From Diphasiastrum complanatum (Eukaryota; Streptophyta; Lycopodiopsida; Lycopodiales; Lycopodiaceae): DNA of 64,000 bases. Positions 1 through 11,301 of this stretch are shown here, piece after piece (within the stretch, counting starts at the first letter, position 1; each line of letters begins with the position of its first letter). The notes under the pieces are model-generated. The model worked only from the letters and a program-made list of their open reading frames with translations, was not told the DNA's origin and did no database searches. Both the position numbers and the translations under genes were made by a program. The stretch lies in contig CM055092.1 of the NCBI GenBank assembly GCA_029204225.1, forward strand, positions 41,012,016 to 41,076,015, in the 5' to 3' direction.

Positions 1-114
1 AACTATCAGTGACTTAAGTATGAAAATCTGGCACTGAGTTACAGAACAAGAAGACAATTACTCTATCGGCTAGTAGAGTCTTGTACTGTGGAAGCTTATC
101 AGGCTACAAAAATA

Positions 115-126
115 GCTCTGATACCA
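115..126 (-). promoter_or_regulatory. copia primer-binding site (initiator-Met tRNA)
   Basis: The minus strand reads TGGTATCAGAGC, the usual plant Ty1/copia primer-binding site complementary to the 3' end of initiator-Met tRNA. It directly abuts the CCAACA end of the LTR on its right, so the element body lies to the left, outside the window. Confidence 0.75.
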
Positions 127-837
127 TGTTGGAGAAGAGGGTGTGTGAGTGTGAGAAGCAAAAATAGCTCGAAAAGAAAACGAACACGAAGAGAAGCGAA
201 CGAGAAACGACGTCAAATAGAAAGTGTTCGTGCACAGCAGAATGAGCTATATTACTCTTTCCCTAAGCATGACTATGCCTATCAGAAATGAACAGAACGT
301 TATTGATAGAAATCATGGTCGATCTGATTACGTAGCCAAACATTAACAAAACATCAAAAAATTTTTTTTGTCGCAAACAGCTAGACAAATTATTAGTCGT
401 AAATGATTCACAAAGAGCTAAATAGAGCTCGATTGATAATCAGTTGCGAATTAATCGCGAAAGGCAAGACTAAATACTAGTCATCAACAACTAGACTAAT
501 AATAATTCGCTAAGAACAGATTACCAAATTGAGCAACAAGAGAGTCAGACAGAATGAAGAAAAAACATAGCAATATTGACACAAATCTGAACGCAGAACA
601 ACAGAGCTTTTATCAGATTAAGCATAGCAAAATATACATGTCAATTATGTTGTGGAGCACAAGACAATAGCGGACAAAAACACATGCTCTACAAAGCTAA
701 TTCAATCTATAAAAGGAATGAACCTATTATTGACAATACAAAAGAATCAATGCACAAGGCATCTACTTCGTCTATCTCTGATAAGCTTCTGATGCTAGTT
801 TTTACACACGCACTAGATACGTAGATAGTATCCAACA
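127..837 (-). repeat. 5' LTR of a minus-strand copia element
   Basis: A 711-bp segment bounded by a perfect 7-bp inverted repeat (TGTTGGA at 127, TCCAACA ending at 837), the TG...CA form of an LTR. The adjacent primer-binding site at 115-126 fixes the orientation: this is the 5' LTR of an element on the minus strand whose internal region leaves the window on the left. Short open frames inside it have no protein similarity I recognise. The matching 3' LTR is not in the window, so target duplication cannot be checked. Confidence 0.65.
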
Positions 838-1244
838 TATATACATAATTTTATAGGTGTGCAGATGAAGAAAGTACAAAGTGGATTTATTGTCTGTAGG
901 AGATTGTGGGTGGCTGCTATCGTTGTCAAATCTGTTAGCATAGTTGCATGGGATGAGTGTGAAAAGGCCGCGACATCAGCCTTTGCTGAAATGAACGTTG
1001 GTGAAGATGCGAAAAATGTGACACTCTGACGAAATGCCTTAGGATTTGATTTACAGGGTGCCTTTGCTTTTCCTAGGGCACCTCGACATTTTGTAAGGCA
1101 GTGGCATCTTTTTTGCCTGTCACAAATCACGTGTAAAATCACAGTGTCGTATTTTTCATCTTTTTTTTTTCGCCTGCGAAAACTTACTTGTATTTATGCA
1201 GACAGTCATGTTTTATTTGTCTATCTTATTTTACATGTAAATAT
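838..1244. other. no recognisable gene
   Basis: A 54-codon plus-strand frame at 864-1028 reads smoothly but resembles nothing I know. No RNA gene or regulatory signal is evident. Confidence 0.4.
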
Positions 1245-1336
1245 GCAGACTGTGTGACAACATGAGTAAAAATGCAGCATGAATGGAGGCAGCTTAAAAT
1301 AGGATTTAGGAGAGTAGAGGAGATAAATCCAACAAA
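1245..1336 (-). repeat. LTR-start fragment, same family as 33,950-34,135
   Basis: On the minus strand the segment starts TGTTGGATTTATC and continues through CTCCTAAATCC, closely matching the minus-strand start at 34,135. It follows directly after a copia RNase H relic on the same strand, the position expected for a 3' LTR. The distal end cannot be defined. Confidence 0.45.
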
Positions 1337-1339
1337 TTG

Positions 1340-1600
1340 TGACTAGAAAAATTTGATATCTACAAGCAGGTTTGTCAGCCAAATTGTCTCCTTGGTAGCA
1401 TTTGAGGCAGCTGAAAAATCTGATTCTGTGGACACTAATGCTACTGAGGACTGTTTTTTGCTACGAGAGATTGGGCCTTGATTTTATAGAAATATAGATC
1501 CAGAAGTCAATATTCTGGTGTTGAAGTCTTCTGCCCACTCTGCATCTGTGTAGCTTTTGAGAATATTGGCTGATCGATTTTTTGTTGACTGATGGAAATC
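1340..1600 (-). pseudogene. Ty1/copia RNase H fragment
   Basis: Minus-strand translation gives the copia RNase H signature in order: SYTDAEWAEDFNTRI, then SKKQSSVALVSTESDFSAA, then ATKETIWLTNLL. The family consensus is YTDADWA...TRRSTSGY...SKKQ..VALSSTEAE...AIWLR.LL. In a working copia element this domain degrades the RNA strand of the RNA-DNA hybrid during reverse transcription. Here it is a short relic with in-frame stops (for example after GSIFL), with no upstream RT or downstream polyprotein end recognised. An LTR-like start follows immediately on the same strand (1336 downward), so this is probably the 3' end of a decayed copia element. Assignment is secure; exact borders are not. Confidence 0.7.
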
Positions 1601-1943
1601 AGTCTATTGGGTAAGATTCGAAAAATGTACTCCAATATGTTTGAGCTCTCCAATTTTGAGAATGTCAACCACTTGCAGCAATAAGTATCAAGAGACATGC
1701 AGATTTTGGAGTATATCTTGTGGCCTGTGTGTGCACTCAGCTTGATCTTTTGAGAGGAATTGAGTGCCAAGTTGCAAAAAGTCGTTTTTGATAAAGACTG
1801 CCAACAATAAACACTTGGTTTTATGCAAGCGAACGAGGATCTACACTTTTTCAAGTGACGATCGAAGATGCCAATGTGGAAGTGGAGCGACATCATTTAA
1901 TGCGAGTTGCAGTGGGTCCTGCAACACATTAGGGGTGGGATGA

Positions 1944-2905
1944 TGTTGGCTGATTCTGACGAATCCCCAAGATACTCGGCCAAAGCTACCCACGAGCACC
2001 TCCCACCTTAGACCGAGGAGGTCTTTGAGAAGATGAGATGAACGAAGACTGAGAGCCGAGGATTACTAGTTAATACTGTCAAGTAGAAACTGTGTAAACC
2101 TCATGGTGAATCCCAAAAGATGGAATGACCATGTAGAAACTAGTATTTCTAGGAAAAGTAGTAAATGCAAGTAGACCCATCTTAAAAAAGTAGAGTGAGC
2201 CACTTTTTGATGGTGACCTCTAGTGGAGAGCATTATTCCACTTGTAATTTGTGAAATGTGGAAATGCCACCAGGATGCCACCTAAGGAGCTCTCTTGTTT
2301 ATTTAAGAGACTCACCCTTTGTAGAAGGGAGCTTTTTTATATAATGCATGTACTCCATGTCCAAATGAAAAGAGCCTCCACGAGTTTGGTGCATCCTTTA
2401 AGCTCCTTGATCATGATTGTTTTCTTGAGTGATTCTCTTATGATCATGCCCTTCCATCCCTTTGTGTGTGGATGTCCAAGAATCAAGAAATGTGTGTTTT
2501 TTTATTCTTGGATTTCTAAAATGTTGTCTAGTTTAATTAGTTTCTTGCTTCTTGTTTGTGGATTAATGCAAGTGTAGTATAGTTTAGGATCTAATCCAGT
2601 CTGTTTCGTAGCATTAAAGTAGGATTTCATGGCATTTCGACCACTCTACATGCTGATTTCTTAGTTGAATGCATGATCTGCATGTTTGGTTTGAAAGCAT
2701 GTGATTTTAGTTCAAGAAAGATGCCCCTGAGTTGTCCTCTAATATGCAGAACATTACTACAACGTTTACTAGTCCTTTTTTTCGGATTTGGGCCTAATAA
2801 CAAGAACGTTCACATCCAAGAAATGCCCAAGAAGCTTGGTAACATGCAAGAAACATCTGTAACAAGAAGACAGAAGTAAAATAATTTCCAACTGATTCTC
2901 TAAAG
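1944..2905 (+). repeat. LTR plus leader of an unidentified retroelement (copy 1 of 3)
   Basis: A purine-rich run (AGGGGTGGGATGA) precedes TGTTGGCTGATTC at 1944, like a PPT next to an LTR start. The segment carries a TATA-like TTTATTTAAG at about 2298, and downstream sequence recurs in two other places: 50,067-51,000 (plus strand) and 28,248-28,990 (inverted). No protein-coding domain is attached. The right border near 2905 is where similarity with the 28.2-kb copy ends and the copia gag fragment begins. The boundary between LTR and internal leader is not resolved. Confidence 0.5.
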
Positions 2906-4363
2906 CAAAAAATCAGTAAACAGGAAGGAAAATCTTGCACTAAATTCTGTTTTGACATTTGCCAAATACTATTGGAATTTAAATGGCCTAATTTGTAATG
3001 CCAGAGCATATCAGATGGTTCAGAAGTAGTTGTATATAGAGCTTGACAACTAGAAGAATTGTAGTGGATGAGTTTGTAGAGGTTGCTACTTCTTCTCCCG
3101 AAAGCTAAAACTTTTCAGGACCTGTCAAAAACGGTGCAGACATTTGTGCCAAATTCGACCTTTCGACTCAAATATGTGATTCTGCTACTAAGAGCAGATT
3201 TTTGGTCAGGTTCGAAATATGTAAAATATTGGACAACAACCTAACGTCACCCTTCTGGAATTCTTCCCTGACTGTTCCTTCACCTTCAATGGAGTGAGTT
3301 GTCTCCAAGTTGCACAACTCTAGAATGAGTAAAGGTCTTGTAGCTTTGGAACCAGTCACGATGGTGAGTCATGTGTTGTGTTGCTTTGGAGTCCAAGTAC
3401 CAGGGATCGATATCCTGCAGATTTTCAACCTTGGTCAAGAAGGTAGCTTTATCTTCCTCTTCATGCTGGATTGAGTAATTGGTTGAGGCAGCATTTGCTT
3501 GTTGTTGGGACTGCATCTTCTTTTCATTGTTGTACTTGAGTGTTTTGCAATCCTTGATGAGATGGCCAGTCCTCTTACAGTATTTGCAAAACATGTTTTG
3601 CTTTTGTTGGAATGATGAAGGACAATTTGAATTCGACCTTAAGCCAAAATTTGACCCTAAGTAAAATTTCTACCCAGACTACAAGTTGCTCTTTTTGTTA
3701 GAAAAATCTAACTTTGGAGATCTCTTCTGATTGCGGATTTTTGTTTGTGTATAGAGCAATGGGATTCAATCTTGAGCCTGAGGAGGTTGCATTCCTTCTA
3801 ATCTCCTCTTGTAACTTCATAGAAATGACTCTTGATAGAGTAAGATACTGCTGGGTTGAAATAACCATGACCCATGTTTCATAGGCTTCAAGGAGACTTG
3901 ATAAAGGAGTCATTACTGCATTTGAATCTTCAATGTTCGATCATGTTGCAGTCATTTGCTCCATGAGATTTTTGAATGTGTTGAGATGGCTGGAAATGGT
4001 GTCTACATCAGACATTCTGAGTGTGAAGAATTTGTTCCTCAGATGTAAGTTAGAAGTGACATCTCTGATGTCATAGAGAGTTGCTAGGATGCCCCAAGCA
4101 TCCTTAGCAGTCTGTGCAGATCGGATGTGACTGATTTGAGAGTCTCTGATATTCAGAGTGATAAAGGAAAATGCCTTGCCATCTCGTTGCCTCCATTTGG
4201 TGATGCTAGTTGCATCAGCCTTTGGCTTGATTTCAGTACCATCAACTAAGTCCCACAGTTCTTTGGCTAATAGAATGACTCTCATCTTGAACTTCCAGAG
4301 ATGGTAGTTCTCTCCATTGAGCTTGTCAATCAGAGAAGAACCAGAACTCGAATCCATTCTAGT
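2906..4363 (-). pseudogene. Ty1/copia gag-protease-preintegrase fragment
   Basis: Reading leftward: an initiator Met near 4361 opens a gag of the UBN2/RVT-gag type (LIDKLNGENYHLWKFKMR, later KDAWGILATLYDI). Around 3550-3594 comes a CCHC zinc knuckle, CKYCKRTGHLIKDC (CX2CX4HX4C). The protease active-site region at about 3390-3420 reads WYLDSKATQHMT, where DSGA is usual, so the catalytic motif is altered. The pre-integrase segment at about 2950-3009 reads LWHYKLGHLNSNSI. Gag packages the RNA and the protease cleaves the polyprotein in a functional element. The frame is broken several times and integrase, RT and RNase H are missing: sequence switches at about 2905 to an unrelated repeat. The 5' LTR and PBS lie just upstream. 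The missing 3' half is probably the plus-strand piece at 5480-7804. Confidence 0.85.
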
Positions 4364-4489
4364 ATTGTGTGCGATATTGTTGGTAGAAACAACAATAATG
4401 TGAAACTGTTGGCTGCGCACTAATTGATATGAGGTGTCAGTAGAAACGAAACTGAATCTGCAATGAATATGCAGATTATTGAGCCACCT

Positions 4490-4501
4490 GCTCCGATACC
4501 A
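4490..4501 (-). promoter_or_regulatory. primer-binding site (initiator-Met tRNA, one mismatch)
   Basis: The minus strand reads TGGTATCGGAGC, one mismatch from the canonical TGGTATCAGAGC. It begins immediately inside the LTR end CCTACA and upstream of the gag start. Confidence 0.75.
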
Positions 4502-5300
4502 TGTAGGATTTTGATGGAAACGTGGTGAGCAGGTGGTGCATGGATCGGTAGTGCGGCAGTTACCAACAAGAGAATGTTCAAGATGAATCGAAAAAAAAAG
4601 TGCGCAATAGAACAAAGTAGTAGTGGAATGATGCACTCTCACTGATATCAAAAATGTGAGTACAAGAGCGTGAAGCTAGGCGCAAATCAGGGGGTGCAAA
4701 TACTAGGCTTCAGTTGAAAAATTGTTGATAATAGAATACTTGAATACAACAATCCTAACTAGTTAATTCTAAATTTACTTAACCACTCATCTCATTACCA
4801 AATAATGTCTGAATCATTGTTACAATAGATGCATGTCAGGGCATTGACTCCATCATTGATGATTGGATGTCAGTTGATCAGTGCATTGGAATCCTAAGTT
4901 AATCTACTTACAGTCCCACAGAAAGTAGCCATTATTATAGCAGTATGTGAGTCAGATTTTCTCATTAACAATATCGAAAAATATACAGAGGATCGGATTT
5001 ATACAAAGGGTTGGATAATTTACAAAGGGTCAAATTTATTAGACTGATCTGATCCGGAGGGGTCGAAGGCGCTTGAATATTTTTCGCCTCGATCTGATCT
5101 GATCCAGGGTCAGAAAATCACAATTTGATGGGATTGACATTGGGTCGAAAAAATTTGATCCTGAATTTTTCGATTTTCTATACAAAAATTTGAGTCTTCT
5201 TCCTTCTTTTTTTTTGTTGTTTTCAAGGGTAGATATAAGCAAGAATTTTCCAAGATGCTCATAACCTAATGGAATTGGGCTTGAGTATAGAATTCCAACA
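4502..5300 (-). repeat. 5' LTR of the copia element (minus orientation)
   Basis: 799 bp starting TGTTGGAATTC (right end) and finishing AAAATCCTACA (left end), next to the PBS. It is similar over its length to the plus-strand LTR at 6973-7804, with scattered substitutions and small indels. The five bases outside it (5301-5305, tagtg) are the reverse complement of the five bases outside the other LTR (7805-7809, cacta). Confidence 0.85.
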
Positions 5301-5479
5301 TAGTGTTGGCATGAAAAATCTAAAGGTGCAAGCCACAGCCAATTTCGTTGCGGATATGCATGAAATGTTATAGTTGGCTAAAGATAGCATAAAAAAAATA
5401 ATTGTTTTCTTGTTCTATAAGCTGCATTAGATTTTAATTCTTAAGTCACTAATAATTACTGTTGTCACCCTTGAAATAG

Positions 5480-6060
5480 TCTGCCAGGGCTTGGTTTCAG
5501 AGGATCAACACATTCCTCATCGAACAAGGATTCAAACCAAGCAATGCTGATTGCAATGTCTATTCCTAGTCAGTGCAACAATCCTTCATTATCATCACCT
5601 TATACGTGGATGATACGTTGCTTTTCAGCAACAATACCAATTTGGTCAAGGATTCCAAGCAGATGCTATCTTCAGAGTTCGACATGACTGATCTAGGCAA
5701 AGCTCACTTCTGTCTGGGCATTCAGATCCACAGAGACAGAGCGAGATGACTGATTTACATCACTCAACAAAGGTATCTTCACAATGTTTTTAATAGATAC
5801 AATGTAATAAATTGTAAATTAGCTCACTCACCGATGGATCCAGACCTGCATTTGTCAAAGGACCAATGTCCCTAGACCAAGGAGGAAGAGGAGCAGATGA
5901 GAGAGTATCCTTATCGATCGATACTTGGATCTCTCATGTATGCAATGGTCTGTACAAGACCATATATCTCTTTTGTAGTAAGCTCACCCAACCAATATAT
6001 GGCTAATCCTGGAAATACCCATTGGAAGGCTCTCATAAGAGTCATGAGGTGTGAAGGAGA
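5480..6060 (+). pseudogene. Ty1/copia reverse transcriptase fragment
   Basis: The plus strand encodes a copia RT (RVT_2) middle portion: FLIEQGFKPSNADCNVY, then the catalytic box LYVDDTLLFS (YVDD at about 5605), FDMTDLGKAHFCLGIQIH, and later YPYRSILGSLMYAMVCTRP. RT copies element RNA into DNA. In-frame stops break it (one before SVQQSF, one after HRDRAR), and it ends where RNase H should begin. It lies in the same orientation as the LTR at 6973-7804, although a separate LTR (about 6200-6696, minus strand) sits between them. A close relative of this RT occurs on the minus strand at 47,044-47,274. Confidence 0.85.
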
Positions 6061-6199
6061 TCATTCAAGATCCAATCCATGTCCCAAATCTTTGGGTACA
6101 ATAACGAGCAAACCAACAATCCTGCCAATGTAAAAAAAATAGCATCTACATACAATATGAGATGCAAACTCTAAGAGATACTGATCAAACATGAACCAA

Positions 6200-6709
6200 A
6201 ACATAAAATATGTTTTTTGTCTGTACAATTAGAATACCCTACTATATTTCACACGTGTGGAACCGAAATAGCAAAATATGAGCATTCTACACACAAGATT
6301 GCAAGATAACATCATGAGAGTGCACCAATGAGTAGCAGAACCCAAAGAGAACCATGTATAATGATGAAATGAGAGATATAAGAGAGAAGATGTGTCTCTC
6401 CATGACTTACATCCTTTTATAGAGTCTCCAAACCCTATTTGACCACTTGGCTTTCCCTCTAAAATGTAAACCCTACTATTTTTGGGTCTAGATTCAATGT
6501 ACCCAAAGTTCAAATTTGAATCTCTCTCAAACTCGACTACCAACTTTTCGACACTTTAAAAAAGTGTTTATTGAATGTATTTTAAATTAATATAACCTCA
6601 AAAATTTTATCTCTAAGTCTAAAATGAGTTTTGGCCTCATATTGACAATTTACCAAAATATGACTAAACTAGACTAAACTAGTAGAATCTCTCACACTCC
6701 CTCTTCAAC
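6200..6709 (-). repeat. copia 3' LTR with polypurine tract, minus strand
   Basis: On the minus strand a polypurine tract TTGAAGAGGGAG (about 6708-6697) is followed by TGTGAGAGATTC at 6696, an LTR start. Within it lies a good TATA box, CTCTATAAAAGG, near 6415. The family differs from the flanking LTR families. The far end (near 6200) is an estimate, because no clear CA-ending inverted terminus was found. It separates the RT fragment from the 3' LTR of the inverted copia element, so it is probably a later insertion. Confidence 0.5.
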
Positions 6710-6962
6710 TAGTTTTGGCATAGTTTTGACAATAGAACTTTGATCCAACTTTAGAATGATCTCCATCCTAAGTATAGATCTCTTTCTAAGGTTCTAAAGT
6801 ATCTTTCATAATTGATATTCTTTCTCCAACACATTCAACGTCCATCTATTGTGACAACCAAAGCACAAGGTCTAATTTCTTTGGTTTACTGCAGGACAAA
6901 GTCTATGGCAATAGATTACTTCACCAAGGAGTACTATCTCAGATTTAACAATCTTTCCACAT

Positions 6963-7804
6963 TAAGGGAGAGTGTTGGAATTCTATGCTCAAGCCCAATT
7001 CCATTAGGTAATGAGCATCTTGAAAAATTCATGTTTATATCTATTCTTGAAAACAGCCAAAAAAAGAAAAGAAGAAGGCTCAAATTTTTGTACAAAAAAT
7101 CAAAAAATTCATGATCAATTTTTTCCGACCCAAGCCTTTTTTGACCCAATGTCAATCCCATCAAAGTGTGATTTTTTGACCCTGGATCAGATCGAGGCGG
7201 AAAATATCCAGGCATCTTTGACCTTGGATCGGACCAGGGTTAATAAATCCGACTCTTTGTAAATTATCCGACCCCTTGTAAATTATTTGACCCTTTATAT
7301 AAATCTGATCCTTTGTATATTTTTCGATGCTGTTAATTAGAAAATCTGACCCACATAATGTTAAAATAGCGACTACTTTCTGTGGGACTGTAAGTAGATT
7401 AACTTAGGATTCCAATGCGCAGATCAACTGACTTCCATTGATGATGGAGTCAATGCCCTGACAAACATCTTTTGTAACAATGATTTAGACATTATTCTGT
7501 GACGAGGATCAGTGGTTAAGTAAGTTTAGAATCAGTTAGCTAGGATTGTTGTATTCAAGTATTCTGCTATCAACAATTTCTCAACTGAAGCCTAATATTT
7601 GCGCCCTATGATTTGTGCCCAGCTTCATGCTCTTGTACTCATGTTTTTGATATCAATCGGAGTGCATCATTCCACTACTACTATGTTCTATTGCGCACTA
7701 TTTTCCCCTATTCATCTCAAACGTTCTCTTGCTGGTAACTGCCACACTACCGATCCACGCACCACCTGCTCACCACTTCCGCGCTCACCACGTTTCTATC
7801 TACA
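6963..7804 (+). repeat. polypurine tract and 3' LTR of the copia element (plus orientation)
   Basis: A PPT (TAAGGGAGAG, 6963-6972) precedes an LTR starting TGTTGGAATTC at 6973 and ending TATCTACA at 7804. It belongs to the same family as the minus-strand LTR at 4502-5300. The final bases differ from that copy, so the end is inferred from the TG...CA rule and the following 5-bp duplication (cacta, 7805-7809). Confidence 0.75.
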
Positions 7805-7918
7805 CACTAATTGGCGGTCGAGCTTGATAACCATACATAAGCATGAAAGAGCTGATTTCGGTCACTGAATGTTTTGAACTATTATATGCAAATTCCACCA
7901 ATGGAAAATGATTTTTTC

Positions 7919-8000
7919 AATCATACTGCCGATGGCCCACATATTCTCAAAGCATGTCCAATCAAACTGCCGATGGCCCACATATGCTCAAAGCATGTCC
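7919..8000. repeat. 41-bp tandem duplication
   Basis: Two adjacent 41-bp units (7919-7959 and 7960-8000) differ at only two positions. Each contains CGATGGCCCACATAT and CAAAGCATGTCC. The duplication lies at the broken end of the gypsy integrase fragment. Confidence 0.85.
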
Positions 8001-10440
8001 TCCATCCTCTAATTGGTCCTTTCTGTCTATCAACAGTGACCCAAACAAAATCATTGCTTTTCCTTGTACGTAGAAGCCCGACCACAAAATCCACAGAAAT
8101 ACTTTTTCACTTCCAGCAAGAAAATACAATGGATGTAATAGGCCAGTAGCTTTTAGCCTTTTGCTTTATTTAATTAACACATTGTACATTTAAGTACATA
8201 AGCCTCTACTTGATTTTTCATCTAAGGCCACCAAAAGTGCCACCTAACTAAATCAAGAGTTCTTTGTATACCCGAATGTCCTGTGCATGGACTATTATGA
8301 GACTCATGTAGAATTTGGGCCCTAACTATGTCATTCTCTGATACACATACCTTGCCCTTACGTAACAAGATCCCATTTCGTATAGCAAAATCCATTTTAG
8401 TCTTTCCTTGATTAGGAATCTTGCTTACTCGAATCGACCCCAGAAAGTACTTGTTGCCAATACTTTCCAAAAAATGGATCGGACTCAAAAAGTCCTTGGA
8501 GAGACTAAAATAATCCCGGTTGTATATCAGTAAAGCTTAACTGATTAATGACGGTAAACGACTCAAATCATCCACTAGAGTGTTTTTACTTCCTATACAA
8601 TATCGTATTGAGAAGTCAAATATCTGCATTAGCTCAGCCCATCTAGCTTGTCTCCCTTTTAAATCTATAGCATCACAGAGTGTTTGGTGATCAGTCAAAA
8701 CATCAAATTTGGCTCAATACAAATAACATCGCCAAATTTTCAAGGCATGAATAATAGCATAAGACTCCTTTTCATAGGTACAATGAGCCGGATTGAGTTT
8801 CTTGCTTTCAAAAGCAACATGATATCCATCTTGCATCAAGACGGCTCCAATCACATAATCATTGGCATCGGTCCTAACCACAAATGGTTTCTTAGAATCA
8901 CCAATGCTCAAGATTAGTGTTGTTGTCACACTTTTCTTAAGCAACTCAAAACTATTATTCATATCCTCCATCCACACCACTAGCAAATTGGGGTATATGC
9001 CAACGGAAAAATCACATGAAACATAAAAATGACTTGATTTTCCAAACTGTTTCGATAACCCTCCTAATACGATCAGCCTCAATTTCTACTCCACGTTCAA
9101 AAATCTGATGTCCCAGGTATGATAACTCCCTAGCAAAAAAGTCACACTTAGACTCTTTGACAAAGAGCTTTTCTCCTCTTAAATTTTCCAAGACAATCCT
9201 AAGATGCTCTTTATGTTCTGCCAAATTCTCACTAAAGACTAGGATATCATCCCCAAGAACACTACCACGAATCTTCCCAAATATGGCATGAACAAATCAT
9301 TCATCATTTGTTGGAAAGTTGCTGGTACATTGGTCAAACCAAATAAAAGCACCAAAAACTCGTAGTGTCCAAACCGAGTTCGAAAATCCATCTTAGGTAT
9401 ATCCTCTACCTTAATGTGAATCTGATGATACCCTAATCTATCTTGGTAATGTACCTAGCACCACCAAGATAATCTATTAGGTCATCCATTCGCGGAAGTG
9501 GATACCTATTCTTAATTGTACTTTTGTTCAATTTTTTATAGTCCACGTAAAACCTTATAGTCCCGCCCTTCTTGGCAACTAGAACTAGTGGGAGACTTAC
9601 TAGGTTTAACCCGCCCTTTCTCTAGATACTCAGTTAATTGCCTTTGTACCTCAGCCTCTTCCGATGCACTCATCCTATAAGGGTGATATGCAATAAGAAT
9701 TGAACTAGGTATAAGATCAATCTTGTGATCTACAGACCTTTCACGTGGTAAACCTATAGGAAGGTCAAGAAAAACATCATCAAATTTGTGCCTAAGTTCA
9801 CTATAGGCTTCAAATTCAAGAGTGTTCTCACTAGCTAAGTTCATGGCATTAAGTTTAAGAATCTCATCATTGCAACAAATTAAGTGTGTGAAAACATGAA
9901 TAAATTTATACTCTGTGCTCTTTATCAAAGAATTAAGTTCATGCTCAAAGTAAGGTTTAATACCAGTAGCATCAACACTTAAACTTGCACTAATCTTTAT
10001 TGAAGGACAATCATGCATAAAAGTTAAAGATTTTTCAACAAAATCAATTTTCAATGATTTATTCTTATCAAAATGTCATTGTTTCCCAAGAACAACATCC
10101 ACATTTGCCAAATTAACGACATGGAATCCTAGTTTTTTAACATAGTCTTGTATGTGCAATAGTACATTAGGAACCACATAATCTATGGGTTCAGAATTAC
10201 ATCCAGATGTCGTTGTCACATTGTATTTCTTCTCACTTTTTTTGATGAGAAGGTTTAACATCTGCACTAAATTTGCATATATAAAATTACGAGTGGGTGT
10301 CAAAAAGTACATTAACAAAATGTTTTCCAATTTTACCCTTAATGCAAATTAAGTCATTAGGTCCATAAAGCATTGAACTAAGAAAACAAATATCCATCTC
10401 ATTACTTTGAGATATGATACATGAGGTTGAGGCTTTGTTT
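8001..10440 (-). pseudogene. Ty3/gypsy pol fragment (protease-RT-RNase H-integrase)
   Basis: Minus-strand order: protease end (GFHVVNLANVDVVLGKQ, about 10,080), RT N-terminal part (FDDVFLDLPIGLPRERSVDH at 9,750-9,790, then VDHKIDLIPSS), palm region with LGDDILVFS near 9,250, and KESKCDFFARELSYLGHQI at about 9,150. RNase H follows (PFVVRTDANDYVIGAVL, KESYAIIHALKIWR) and the integrase zinc-binding region (ILHESHNSPCTGHSGIQRTL, then CTMC). The start of the integrase core (SISVDFVVGLL) is present near 8,090, after which similarity stops. The polymerase box normally reads YxDD; here the residues before DD are LG, so it would be inactive as well as frame-broken. Multiple frame changes and stops show an old copy. 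No LTRs for it were recognised. Gag lies upstream on the same strand. Confidence 0.85.
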
Positions 10441-11301
10441 TTGACACAATCACGTGCAAGGTGACTCTCTCCATTGCACTTGAAGCAAAGATTCTTCTTT
10501 CGAGCTTCCGCTAGGTCCTTCTTGCCACCTTGATGATTATTAGAGTGGTGTTTGGGTTTCTTAGAATTAGGATTGGAAGATGCCTCATTGGTAACTTATT
10601 ATTTTTTCTTTTAAATTGAAAACCCTTCTTTTTCTCATTAGGGTGACGACTCTTAGGTGGCTTAGGAGTATCATCATAACACTTTGCAGCCCTAATAGGG
10701 GGCTGGGGTTCCTTCGAACATCCACTTGATAGTCCTTAGGTAAACCATCAATGAACATGATCATCTGTATCTTTGGAGGTATTTCACTGTAAAGAGGATT
10801 AAGATACTCATGGAAATATTGAATAGATTGATCAAGGCCTTTTTTTATAGTCAATCCCGAAAGTTTTTGAAAATGTTTATAATCATCTAACAAGGAAAGA
10901 AAGTATTCCTTGAATACTAGGCAAAACCCCTCCCATGTTAACTTTGGCTACTAAGTCCTCTCACCATACTAAAGCTTTTCGATCCAAAAACACAGTAGCA
11001 GTGGATAGTTTTTCACTTTTGGAAAATTGATTCATGGCAAAATACTTATTCCAACATTAAGCCATGAATTTACTACTTGTAGACTCCTCTCTTTCTTTTC
11101 CCCTTTATATGCTTTAACGGGAGGAGGTACTACATGCTTTTGTTGATTGGCCAATTTAGACTCAAGAGCTTGATTTTGTAAATTAGTTTCATGTAGTTAT
11201 TGATTTGTCTCTTAAATTTGTTGGTAGAGGAGTTGCAGGGCTTGTGCCACACTATCAGGTTTAGACAAGTCAAAGGGAGAATTAGAGGATGATTTATCCA
11301 T
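10441..11301 (-). pseudogene. Ty3/gypsy gag fragment
   Basis: A minus-strand frame opens at an ATG at 11,301 (MDKSSSNSPFDLSKPDSVA) and, after stops and frame shifts, gives the typical retrotransposon gag segment LLDDYKHFQKLSGLTIKKG and FIDGLPKDYQVDVRRNP around 10,700-10,890. The nucleocapsid zinc knuckle is at about 10,460-10,500: CFKCNGESHLARDC (CX2CX4HX4C), preceded by basic residues. Gag would form the virus-like particle and bind element RNA. It runs into the pol fragment on the same strand. Several stops lie between the start and the zinc knuckle. Confidence 0.8.

Noticed and set aside
864-1028. 54-codon plus-strand frame beside the left LTR.
   Set aside because: Reads smoothly but has no recognisable similarity or splice context; could be chance.
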